64,000 nt of DNA from Trifolium pratense (Eukaryota; Streptophyta; Magnoliopsida; Fabales; Fabaceae): positions 32,091,362 through 32,155,361 of the forward strand of contig NC_060061.1 in NCBI RefSeq assembly GCF_020283565.1, read 5' to 3'. Of the stretch, positions 12,172-23,927 are shown in pieces. Numbering within the stretch: position 1 is the stretch's first letter; every line of letters starts with the position of its first letter. Position numbers and translations under genes: made by a program. The notes under the pieces were generated by a model, which saw only the letters and a list, made by a program, of their open reading frames with translations, made no database searches and had not been told where the DNA came from.

Positions 12172-13034
12172 ACTACTTATGATGGACACAATTCCAATTC
12201 CATATGTCATTCACTTTTTTGATACAATTGAATGACAAATTAATGTCCTCGAATCATTGCTGTGAAAGTTTAATATGTCTCTCATTTTGAATTATCAGAC
12301 AATATTTTGCTGACTTCATTTCAACTTCTGCATCTACTATTTTATGTTCAAGTACCTTTACTATGAAACTCCCTTGAATTATTAATTATGTAATATTATC
12401 TATGTGTTGAATCATCTAACTTGGATAACTTCTATAGTTCTATTGTTATTACAATGCTTCTGTTCATGACATATTATAAGATGATTCATCTATTGTTATT
12501 ACAATTATTTTGTTCATGGCATATTCTCAGGTTATAATGTTAGTGTATTGAGTAAAACATTAGTCTCAAACTTAAGTAGAGAATATTTTGTGACAATATC
12601 GACATCCTTATCAATTGACATGTCAATTTACAAATACACTAACATTATAACCACCTGTTTCCTATCTTTTAAGATTTGTCTTTGAATCACTTTTTTAAAA
12701 ATCTAACTTTGTTATTCCCAGACTACAATCTAGGAATTTTTTTAAATAACTTTCATCTGTTAATCATTTCTGTGTTAACAACTTTTTAAATCTCATCTTT
12801 TCTTCAATCTTCAACACCAATACATCTCATCGAAATTTATGTCCAAGTTTACCCTAATACACTTTAACATACTAAGAATGAATGAATATGAATCAATACA
12901 TGGATGCAAGTTAACCTTCTATTTTTTGTACCATAGACCTTCACTTTCTTTCTGACTTTTATACAATGTATTAACTATTAATACCACTTATCCAAGTTGT
13001 TGGTTTTGTTAAATTATCAATGGTTTTTAAAAAG
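12172..13034. other. Helitron spacer between RPA-like and RepHel genes, with a small inverted-repeat element
   Basis: No coding signal. At 12530-12652 a 20-bp perfect inverted repeat (GGTTATAATGTTAGTGTATT and its complement) encloses about 80 bp, like a tiny MITE or a hairpin; I found no target duplication around it. An imperfect 53-bp direct duplication (CTATTGTTATTACAAT...GTTCATG) lies just to its left, near 12436 and 12489. Confidence 0.6.
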
Positions 13035-13927
13035 TTTTTTATGACAATTGATTGATTCATATCCTAGCCATCTTAGACTTTATCCAAGTACACTCTAAAC
13101 CAACACAAAAACTGCTTTTCCCAACACAAAAACTCTACTTTCATCATTACACATAACCTACTAAAACCTATTACTACCTTCTATGTCACTATCATATTTT
13201 TTGTATCAATAATCACACAAACCTTTTAAGTAGAGATCCAATTTGTTTTATGAATTATACTTTCTATCATTGTTTTTACCTCCAACTTTTTAAGCTTCCT
13301 TCTACTTTTATTGTTTTGGAAATTTCTAACTTCTCTACTATTTTTAAAACTATCATTACTTTGTACAAATTATTTTTGAATTTAAACTTTTTCTTGGTCA
13401 CTTTAGTTTGTCATTGTCATTTTTTATACATTTAACACACATTTCAACATATTTCATGTTGGTTAATATTTCTACATGCTTCAAAAACAACCTTTTTTAT
13501 GACAATTGATTGATTAATGTCATAGCCATCTTAGACTTTATCTAACTACACTCTAAACCCACACAAAAGTTGTTTTTCCCAACACAAAAAATCTATTTTC
13601 ATCATTACACTTAACCTACTAAAATCTAATACTACCTTCTATGTCACTATCATATTTTTTTAATCAATAATCACATAAACCATTTTTTAATGTTAATCAT
13701 ACTTTCTAGTTTCTATCATTGTTTTTACCTCCAACTTTTTAAACTTCCCTCTACTTTTTTCCATTTCAAAAATTTTAACTTCCCTCCAGTTTTTCAAATC
13801 AAATTTCATTACTTTCTAAATTATTTCTGGAACTTATATTAAAGTCTTTCTTGGTCACTTTAGTTAAAATTCAAATTTTTCCCTTCATATCAAACACATT
13901 TCAACATCCTTAATGTTGGTTAACATT
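13035..13927 (+). repeat. tandem duplication upstream of RepHel, period about 458 bp
   Basis: The segment beginning TTTTTTATGACAATTGATTGATT at 13035 recurs at 13493. Both copies share, in order: AGCCATCTTAGACTTTATC, CCTTCTATGTCACTATCATA, TTTCTATCATTGTTTTTACC, CTTGGTCACTTTAG and a final TGTTGGTTAA. Each copy is about 430 bp, visibly diverged by many substitutions, so it is an older event than the LTR insertions. The second copy ends about 50 bp before the putative RepHel start codon, so the duplicated unit could be upstream regulatory sequence. That role is inferred. Confidence 0.8.
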
Positions 13928-14993
13928 ATTAACCCTAGAAATCTGCCTCATCCAAACAACAACAACTCATCCACATGGATACTAACAAACTTATCAGATT
14001 ATTAGAAGCAAAAATTGCTAGAAGTCGCAGATATCGTTTGCTTAAGACGAAGCGATTCAAACTTCATGCCTCTACTATAACACAACCTTTTGAGAACTTC
14101 AACCAACATCCTTCATCATTAAACACACCTGCAACATCAGATATTTCATTATTATCTTCTTCTAGCAACATATTTACAAGTAACCTCATCTTTTTTTCAT
14201 GCACTTTATTCCATTTAACTACAAATAACTGTTTGATAATTTTTTACAGGCCTTGACAGAACCCATGCTATTGACAGAAAACCTCTCACAAACATTACAT
14301 GCTCACAACAAAATCAAATTTCTTCAACCTCTCATCAACACACTTCAAGCATCGATCAAATTTCATCCTTATCGAAACTTGGTAAACGTTTACAATTTAC
14401 TTCTTCTGGCATCTGTGATGGTTATCTAACTTTCTCCCTTTATCAAGTTTCTTTATTCAAAATTTGTACTCAATCTTCACTGCCACTTTAACATTTCTAA
14501 GTCATTATCTATCTAATATTTAGGAAAAACAATTAACTTTCATCCAGCAAATGTTGAGAACCGTGCTCCCATTCCAGTTAAGAAAAGTTGATGTTCATTT
14601 GGTCTTCATTAACCACTTAACTCTCTTTTTTAATTTCTTAATTTATAATTGCACCTTTCCAGCGCAAACGTGGTCGACCGAAGAAACTTTCTACTGAAAC
14701 ATCAAGTCCACTCCAAATTAATTGCTTGCCCAAAATTCCTACAAATGATTCCAATCTTCCAGGTTTCTTAGTAATTATTTTCATTTATAAATTAATCAGT
14801 TTCTGTTACATACTTTTTTGATCAATCTGAACTTACAAAGTGTTTATTTTGTGTCTTATAATCTACAAAATTTCACTGTTTTATGTATAGCACAACAATC
14901 ACATGATTGCAACACAAAAATACAGCTTCAACAAACACCTGCAAATCAACCGCATCCGGTATTAGTAACTTCTATATTTATATGTTAATACAA

Positions 14994-14997
<4 letters not shown>

Positions 14998-15049
<52 letters not shown>
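14998..15049. repeat. (ATT)n microsatellite in a RepHel intron
   Basis: About 17 perfect TTA/ATT units lie between two RepHel exons. The exons on either side (14663-14761 and 15090-15193) look like diverged duplicates of each other (KRKRGRPKKLSTE versus KRKRQRSQNLSGQ). Confidence 0.95.
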
Positions 15050-16028
15050 GTGTCGACTTTTATATTTCTCCTAATATTGTTGCACCTTCGAAGCGCAAAC
15101 GTCAAAGGTCGCAAAACTTAAGTGGACAAATGTCAACTGAAGTTCAAGCAATTTCTTTGCCAACAACTCCTCAAAATCTTTTCAATGTTCCAGGTTATTA
15201 ATCGTTATTTAAATATCCATAGTGCTGATCTTTCAATTTGAGGTCAATTATCGTTTACTTGCATCTTAAGATTCATATCATGTTTTTTTTATTATTTGAA
15301 ACTTATTCTCTGTACAGAAGAAAATCAAACAAAGGATTCAGGAAAAAGTAATGATCTACAACATAGTACCACATCACAAGATTGTCCAAATGAATTGCCA
15401 AAAAATCAACCAATGAATACCAACACACATCATAATAACATTGGTTCAGTTCCTATTTTCACACCGTCGCAACCTTGCAGACCTAAAGATTCAGTTCGGT
15501 TAAATCAACTGGGGATTAATCTAATGTCAAAATTCTCATGCGTTGGTCAAAATTCAGACACTCATCCGGGGCCTGAGCAGACACAGCCTGAAGATTTTTT
15601 GCCTATTGCAGCCCGAACCACTCAGGAATTGCAATTTGCCGCAAGCAATGCATTCACCCCACAAGCTAATGACGATTTCTGTAGTAGTGAGGATGAAAGT
15701 GATTAAGATTATAATCCTTTTGAATATCCAGGTTAATAATATCGTTTTTACACATTTTCATACATACAATTCTGATTTAATACTAATGTATTAAGTTTTT
15801 TTAACATGTATAACAGATTCAAATGATGAGTACGATTCAAGTAGCGGAGATGAAAATTCTTATTCTTCACTTCATACATCACGTAACCTTACAATAATCT
15901 CATCAATCTCATTCCATTTATTTGAATTTAATTATCTTCTAATCAAAGTTATTTATCTTGACAAACAGCTGCTTACAATGATCTTGGTGATCCTATAACA
16001 AAGTGTGGTTTTTGTGGAGCATGCATGT

Positions 16029-18232
16029 TGTAACGACCCAATTTTCATATTATTAATTTTAATGTGTTAAAATATTTTATTTAACGTGGCATTTTAATTA
16101 AGTTAATAACTAGAGTTATTTATCGAGTACTTTAGTTATTAAGCGAGTAGAGTGAGTTAACGCGTTATTGGGCCAAGCCAATTGGGCTTGAGGCCCAATG
16201 GGCCTTGTGAGTGTGAGGGGGCGCCCATAAGGGCATAGTGAGGAAGAGAATTCATTTCTCATGTTCCTTTTGTGTTCTTGAGAGGAGAAGAGAGAGCTGG
16301 AGGAGCTAGGGCAAGAAGGAGAGCTAGGGATTCGAGATCTTCGTCGTGTTTTCTTCGAATCCAGGTAAGAGAGTAGATTTCATATTCGTGGGTGACCCGA
16401 GGAAGGGGAGAATGTCGATTTCTCCTCACCCGAACTTCCTCCACCCCATTTTCGTTTTAGCTTAGAACGGATTTTCTTGATGGAAATCGTTCCTAAGGTT
16501 CTTAATATGTTTAACATGCTTTTAACATGATTAATGAACGAAAATAATGGTTAAAAACGAGTTTTCTAATGGATTAAACTCAAGAACTTTGTGTTCTTGA
16601 GAGTTTTGATGAAAAAGTGTCAATCTTTACTTTTTCGATGTTTATGGCGTAGATCTGAGAAATGAACTGTCCTTTTGTGTTTAGATATGCTTGTTGCACT
16701 TGAATATGAACTTATTTGGGGTTTATAACATGAAAAATGACTTATGTGAGAGTTTTGAGAGTTTAGAGTTTGAAATGAGAAATGTAGAAAATTGTTATCT
16801 ATGAGGTCTGAACCTTTACGTGCAATTTTGACCTCTTTTCGTTGCGAACTGGTTTTAGTGGCCAACATAAAAGTTGTAGCCCTGTTTGTTAGCTTTCCAA
16901 CGAGTATATGTGCGTCTCCATTGGACTTTCGTAGCCCAAGTTATGATCGTTGCAATGAGAGGCTGTCCAGTAAATTCCGCCTGAAACGGCAGAGCAGTGA
17001 GCAGCCATCCTTTCTGATGTTTTTCCGCCCCAGGCGTAAATATTTCCGCCCCAGGCGTAAATACTGCAGTTTGCACTAGTTTTTCATCTGCGATCTTCCT
17101 TTGCATGTAGTTTCGAACCAGTATCTTATTCTTACATGATTGTTGATGATTGTTGATGATTGTTGATGCTTGTTGATGATTGTTGATGCATATATTGATT
17201 GTTAATCATGTATGAAGTATAAATGAAGTATATTAAGGTGTTAATCAACTTAATAAAGAAGGATATTAGAATTATGTTATTCTAATAAAGAAGTATATTG
17301 AATTATGTTATTCGATAAAGAAGGATATTAAGGTATAGTGTTATCTTAATAAAGAAGTAATGTTGGATAGTGTTCCACATTAGTAAATGAAGAGCTTAAT
17401 GCTAATTAAAATGATGTTTGACACGTACTTGGTAAATGTTGATTGTTAATCCGTATGTGAGGAGCAGAGTCCGTCATGACTATAAAATGAACAACGCAGA
17501 GTCCGTCATGACTATAAAATGAACAACGCAGAGTCCGTCATGACTATAAAATGAACAACGCAGAGTCCGTCATGACTATAAAATGAACAACGCAGAGTCC
17601 GTCATGACTATAAAATGAACAACGCAGGGTCCGTCATGACCATAATCTGAACAATGTATTTGTTGATGTTTTGGTATTGTCCGAGACGACGTGAAACTAT
17701 ATGTTTGGTGTATTTTGTGGATGATTGATTAGGTGATAAATGAAGTATATGCATGATATATGAATATGCATGAATGATGGTGATGTATATGTATAATGTA
17801 TGATTATGCATGTTTTTATGAAGAAGTGTTTAAGTACCATTTACTTACACTTGTATATTTTGAGTATGTTATCTAACTCTCTTTTATGTGTTATGTGCTG
17901 GATCGTTGGGGGTCCAGATTTTACAGGATTTTGTGGTATTCGATGTCGAGTCGTCGATGAAGCTCCGCTCTGATTGTGACACGGGAAAGGGTTGTATTTA
18001 GACTATAGGGTCTTTATGACTTTCGATATTTATTTGTAAAACTATACATTTTGAGAAATGATTATTTTGTATAAACACTGTTTTTACTAATTAATTACAT
18101 TAGTATTATTTTGATAGAGGAGTGTAATACTCGAACCAATATTCAATAAATTAAATGTGATTTTCCGTTGCGTATTTTGAAAAAGATTTTTACTAAGGTA
18201 GAAATATATAAATAATGGGTTTGGGTGTTACA
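16029..18232 (+). repeat. LARD-like element 5' LTR
   Basis: It is 2204 bp long. Inside are a 21-bp direct repeat (TTTCCGCCCCAGGCGTAAATA, twice, about 17020-17061), a run of TGTTGATGAT units (about 17140-17190), and five exact 32-bp tandem units plus one degenerate unit at 17465-17656. By eye it differs from the 3' LTR at about four bases and by one tandem unit. Confidence 0.95.
17465..17656 (+). repeat. 32-bp tandem repeat, 5 copies plus 1 degenerate
   Basis: The unit reads CAGAGTCCGTCATGACTATA plus twelve more bases (AAATGAACAACG). The sixth unit is altered (CAGGGTCCGTCATGACCATA...). The partner LTR has one unit fewer at the same offset (1436 bp into the LTR). Confidence 0.97.
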
Positions 18233-21200
18233 ATTGGTATCAGAGCAGGTCGTCTTCGGACTGTGTGGGTTATGTGTCGATCAGAGCAGGTCTGTGCAGT
18301 CAGACCAAGTGAGTATTGTGTGTCAGTCGTGTTTGTCTAACAATTTTGTGTTGTTTGTTTTGTGAAATCATTCATGTTGTTCATTTAGGAACTATGAGTG
18401 GTGTGAATTGGATTAGATTATCCATTCTTCTTGTGAGTAGATGTGTGAGTATTATACTTCTATGTTTATAATAGTTGTATATGCGTAGAGTTTAACCTTT
18501 TTGTAGTTTAAACTTGATGGATTGATGCTTATTGCTAATTGTTGATGATCCGGCATGATATAAAACTGCATGTGACGATCCGGCATGATATAAAACTGCA
18601 TGTGGTAATGATTTGAAATAATTTTAAAAACTAATATTATTTCTTGAAGATTTTGGTGAAAATAAAGAGTTATTTTCTTTTGAATAAGTGAAAATTAATT
18701 TTCAAAATGGTGAGAAGAGTAGGATATTAATGTGTCCTGATATGTGTTTGTTATATGTTTGTTTATAACATGTGCTAGATGATTACTAGGCATTTGAATT
18801 GCTATGCGTTTTATGAGTAAAAACATGAAGATCTCATAATCCTATGTTGTAATTGTGATGCATGATTCTAATTGTGCTTTCAAGTCTATAATGATGTTAT
18901 ATGCTTGATGTTTTGGATTTTGTGGATTAGTGAGTCGAGAAAACGAGAGTTTAGTGAGCGTAAGTTCAAAACCGTAGCAGAGCACCCAGATTTTTGGATG
19001 TGCTCGCTAGGCGAAGAATGAACCTCGCTGAGTCTCGCTAAGTCTTGCTATATCCTGTGAATGTTTTTAACTTGTCTCGCCGGGAGCTCGCTAGCTTTTG
19101 CTAAGCGAGGGAGCCAGACAAGAAATTTATTTTGTTGATGTCTTGTTCTGAGTTGATTGAATGTGAGTATGAATTATTGCTATGCAATGTTCATTTTTCT
19201 TGTGTTGCTTTGATTTCCTAACTCTGAGAAGTGAGGGAAGTATAGGTTACTTGAATGCTTGCATGAATTTGTGTTAGTGTTTAGGTATCGTGGGTTAGGT
19301 TTTGTCCCTTGTATGTGACATGCGTGTAAACGATGTCGATACTAGTTTCTTCTTTTGGGAAGAATGTGTTTAGAGACGATAGAACAGTTAGGTGTGAGCA
19401 CTGGAAGTTCTAGTGGAAGAGTAGGAGTGAGTTTGAGATAAGTGGGGGAGAAGGTTATATCCCTCCGAGATGTTTCGAATGTGAGAAGATGAGATGAGTA
19501 GAGATGTTCTTGAAGCGGAATATTCAGGAATTGGCGACGTTGTTCAAAGTGGAATGAATGGGCGCAACAAGTTTTGAGAAACTACTAGAAGAGGAGTTGT
19601 CGGACCAAGTGTTTCGCCGTGAGGCGTTAGTGAGATTGGTTAAGTAAGATGAAGAGAATTCGAGACGGTTGGAGATCGTGTGTTGCACTAAAAGTTTGAA
19701 GGCATCATTTTTGTGGACCAAGGTTGAAGTACCTGTTTGATCGGAAGAAGTTGAATATGTAGAAGTGGAAGTGATTAGGATTCTTGAGAGGTGATGATTT
19801 TGAAGTAAGTTGTCATCCAAGGGGATCAGATGTTGTACCGGATGTTGGAGTAAGAAGTTCTACGTGAGTCGTGCATATGGTAGTAGGTTGAATTGGTTGA
19901 ACAGTTTGGACTTCTAAGTCTAGTGTGTGAAGTAATTTTCATAAGAGATGTGAAGATTAGTGAACCGTTGGTGTTAATTAATTGATGAAGGGAAGTAGGT
20001 TTTAAAGTAGATGAGAATGGAATTGAGAAATATCATAATAGGTTTGGTATGTTTGTTGAATCGTTGGAAGTGAGGATTGTATGAGTAGTCGTGTTTATTC
20101 GAAGATGGAAGTAGGATAACAATTCGAAAGATTTTGTGGGAGGCTTGCCGAAGAAAGGGTAATTGGATTTGGATAATGACAGGGCAATTTGTGTCGAAGT
20201 TGAATGAGATCCTAGAAGTGGAGATGAAGCTAAAAGAGGGGTATTATTTTTGAATGATGAAGAATAAGAAAGTTAGCCGTTGGAGAACGTGTTGAGAATG
20301 AGTAGTAGGAGGTCATGTTGGAAGTGACTTGTGTTAGGTGAGAGTTTGCGAAAAGGATTACCGCACATATGAGTAGATGTTGTGTTTGAGCACATATAGT
20401 AAGGAGTTGAAGGTGATGCCTAAGGTAAGTGTCAGAGAGCATTTGGTAGTGCCCACAAGATAAGAGTGAGTAAGTATTTGCTAAGGAATTTGGATTTGTG
20501 GAATGGAAGAGTCGGTAGAGACTAGTTTTGTTAGATGCATCGTGGATGTTGATGAGGTATGGTCACAATCGGTGACAATGAAGTAAAGGATTTTAAATTG
20601 TTTCATCATGGATGATGAAACGGTAGTGACTTGGTGCATAACTTAAAATGTATTTGGACGAGAATTTTGGAAATTTTCTAGAGATGTCATATTGGGATTA
20701 GACAAGGAGTCATGAGTAAGAATACTAAGACAAAGGTTGATTAGAATTTAATGGATAGAGTTAGATCGTATGGCGAATATTTGGAGCTTTGTAGATTTAA
20801 TTCAAGAGTTTGATTTTGGTATCGAATGTACTAAGGATGAGTTTAAAGATAACTATCCAAAGAGAGATGATGATTGGTAGAGGTCGGAGATGAATAAGAA
20901 TTCGATGAGTGAATAAACGGAGAAGAGTATGCTTGTTGCAATGCAAGATGATGAGGAACATCGATAGATGGATATGGGCGAATTGAAGGTGTCATTTGGA
21001 ATCAACGAGATAAAAGTTATGATTGTTTAGAGAACCAATTTTAGGCGGTAGCCTAAGTTTGAAGTAGCGAATTGCTAAGGGATTAAGGAGAAGTGGTATT
21101 GGAAAATGTTTGCGTTAAGGAATGCAAATATTGGTTGAGAGATTACTTGGAAACAGAGTAGTCGCATTGAATTCGACTCAATGTGAGAAAAGGAATTTGA

Positions 21201-21755
21201 CGGTTAGAGACGGTAGTTTTTAGCATGTGTCAATGAAGTTTGAGAATGTTGGTCATCAAGTGATTGTTGGAATTGAAATATCGAGTGATAAGTTGGAATA
21301 AGATTCGAATATGAATAAGTGATGTAACACGGTTAAGTGATTCATGAGGGAATCAAAGATTTATGAGAATTATGGAGTTGTGGAAGTATTCCACGGGAGT
21401 ACCTTTTCGGAGTGTGTTCAATTGGTTGTACCAGTTTTAGGGTAACGTTGTGAGGTTGTAGAATGTGAATCCATGGATGTTTCGTGCGAAGTTGACATTT
21501 TAGCGGTTTGATAAGAATGGTTTGTGCCGATATCATGATTGTTGAATATTTATTGACAAATTGAGGAACTGGCCGTCCTTGATCTCTTGTTGATAAATGG
21601 ACAAAAATTGTGTTGGATGGGATAAACTAATTTTGTCAAACTTAGTAATGAGTAGCGTTTTGAACGTTTCGTTGGAAGGTCGGATACAGGAGTTATCCGG
21701 AGTTGCTTTAGTTGCGTAATTTTCGAGGGCGAAAATCTTTTAAGTGGGGGAGAGT
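18233..21755 (+). other. LARD-like internal region, no intact coding sequence
   Basis: It begins with the primer-binding site at about 18235-18247 and ends with the polypurine tract at 21741-21754. All six frames are dense in stops. The region is G-rich on the + strand and may be a decayed coding region, but I could not match any retroviral-type motif. At about 19005-19110 a phrase of the type CTCGCTAAG / GCTAAGCGAG recurs several times in both orientations. Confidence 0.7.
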
Positions 21756-23927
21756 TGTAACGACCCAATTTTCATATTATTAATTTTAATGTGTTAAAAT
21801 ATTTTATTTAACGTGGCATTTTAATTAAGTTAATAACTAGAGTTATTTATCGAGTACTTTAGTTATTAAGCGAGTAGAGTGAGTTAACGCGTTATTGGGC
21901 CAAGCCAATTGGGCTTGAGGCCCAATGGGCCTTGTGAGTGTGAGGGGGCGCCCATAAGGGCATAGTGAGGAAGAGAATTCATTTCTCATGTTCCTTTTGT
22001 GTTCTTGAGAGGAGAAGAGAGAGCTGGAGGAGCTAGGGCAAGAAGGAGAGCTAGGGATTCGAGATCTTCGTCGTGTTTTCTTCGAATCCAGGTAAGAGAG
22101 TAGATTTCATATTCGTGGGTGACCCGAGGAAGGGGAGAATGTCGATTTCTCCTCACCCGAACTTCCTCCACCCCATTTTCGTTTTAGCTTAGAACGGATT
22201 TTCTTGATGGAAATCGTTCCTAAGGTTCTTAATATGTTTAACATGCTTTTAACATGATTAATGAACGAAAATAATGGTTAAAAACGAGTTTTCTAATGGA
22301 TTAAACTCAAGAACTTTGTGTTCTTGAGAGTTTTGATGAAAAAGTGTCAATCTTTACTTTTTCGATGTTTATGGCGTAGATCTGAGAAATGAACTGTCCT
22401 TTTGTGTTTATATATGCTTGTTGCACTTGAATATGAACTTATTTGGGGTTTATAACATGAAAAATGACTTATGTGAGAGTTTTGAGAGTTTAGAGTTTGA
22501 AATGAGAAATGTAGAAAATTGTTATCTATGAGGTCTGAACCTTTACGTGCAATTTTGACCTCTTTTCGTTGCGAACTGGTTTTAGTGGCCAACATAAAAG
22601 TTGTAGCCCTGTTTGTTAGCTTTCCAACGAGTATATGTGCGTCTCCATTGGACTTTCGTAGCCCAAGTTATGATCGTTGCAATGAGAGGCTGTCCAGTAA
22701 ATTCCGCCTGAAACGGCAGAGCAGTGAGCAGCCATCCTTTCTGATGTTTTTCCGCCCCAGGCGTAAATATTTCCGCCCCAGGCGTAAATACTGCAGTTTG
22801 CACCAGTTTTTCATCTGCGATCTTCCTTTGCATGTAGTTTCGAACCAATATCTTATTCTTACATGATTGTTGATGATTGTTGATGATTGTTGATGCTTGT
22901 TGATGATTGTTGATGCATATATTGATTGTTAATCATGTATGAAGTATAAATGAAGTATATTAAGGTGTTAATCAACTTAATAAAGAAGGATATTAGAATT
23001 ATGTTATTCTAATAAAGAAGTATATCGAATTATGTTATTCGATAAAGAAGGATATTAAGGTATAGTGTTATCTTAATAAAGAAGTAATGTTGGATAGTGT
23101 TCCACATTAGTAAATGAAGAGCTTAATGCTAATTAAAATGATGTTTGACACGTACTTGGTAAATGTTGATTGTTAATCCGTATGTGAGGAGCAGAGTCCG
23201 TCATGACTATAAAATGAACAACGCAGAGTCCGTCATGACTATAAAATGAACAACGCAGAGTCCGTCATGACTATAAAATGAACAACGCAGAGTCCGTCAT
23301 GACTATAAAATGAACAACGCAGGGTCCGTCATGACCATAATCTGAACAATGTATTTGTTGATGTTTTGGTATTGTCCGAGACGACGTGAAACTATATGTT
23401 TGGTGTATTTTGTGGATGATTGATTAGGTGATAAATGAAGTATATGCATGATATATGAATATGCATGAATGATGGTGATGTATATGTATAATGTATGATT
23501 ATGCATGTTTTTATGAAGAAGTGTTTAAGTACCATTTACTTACACTTGTATATTTTGAGTATGTTATCTAACTCTCTTTTATGTGTTATGTGCTGGATCG
23601 TTGGGGGTCCAGATTTTACAGGATTTTGTGGTATTCGATGTCGAGTCGTCGATGAAGCTCCGCTCTGATTGTGACACGGGAAAGGGTTGTATTTAGACTA
23701 TAGGGTCTTTATGACTTTCGATATTTATTTGTAAAACTATACATTTTGAGAAATGATTATTTTGTATAAACACTGTTTTTACTAATTAATTACATTAGTA
23801 TTATTTTGATAGAGGAGTGTAATACTCGAACCAATATTCAATAAATTAAATGTGATTTTCCGTTGCGTATTTTGAAAAAGATTTTTACTAAGGTAGAAAT
23901 ATATAAATAATGGGTTTGGGTGTTACA
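21756..23927 (+). repeat. LARD-like element 3' LTR
   Basis: It is 2172 bp, a direct copy of 16029-18232 but shorter by exactly one 32-bp tandem unit (four units plus one degenerate at 23192-23351). Single-base differences are visible near 22410, 22804, 22848 and 23027. Confidence 0.95.

Larger units (their letters stand above)
16029..23927 (+). mobile_element. non-coding (LARD-like) LTR retrotransposon, probably Ty3/gypsy-related
   Basis: The LTRs are 16029-18232 (2204 bp) and 21756-23927 (2172 bp), TGTAACGACCC...GGTGTTACA. A perfect 5-bp duplication CATGT lies at 16024-16028 and 23928-23932. After the left LTR comes a canonical initiator-Met primer-binding site (TTGGTATCAGAGC). Before the right LTR is a polypurine tract (TAAGTGGGGGAGAG). 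The 3.5-kb interior has no open frame above about 100 codons and no gag, protease, RT or integrase motif that I can read, so it must use another element's proteins. The LTR start and polypurine tract resemble chromovirus-type gypsy elements; that assignment is inference. The element interrupts a RepHel exon. Confidence 0.93.

Noticed and set aside
16259..17106. Open frames inside the LARD-like LTRs (repeated at 21986-22866)
   Set aside because: They are short, have no domain, lie in LTRs and are duplicated only because the LTRs are.
17465..17656. CRISPR-like array (regular 32-bp repeats)
   Set aside because: The units are head-to-tail without spacers and lie in a plant LTR; this is a plain tandem repeat.
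19524..20442. Possible coding frames inside the LARD-like interior
   Set aside because: Frames are under 100 codons, Ser/Thr-rich from the reverse of a G-rich strand, and lack any retroelement motif.
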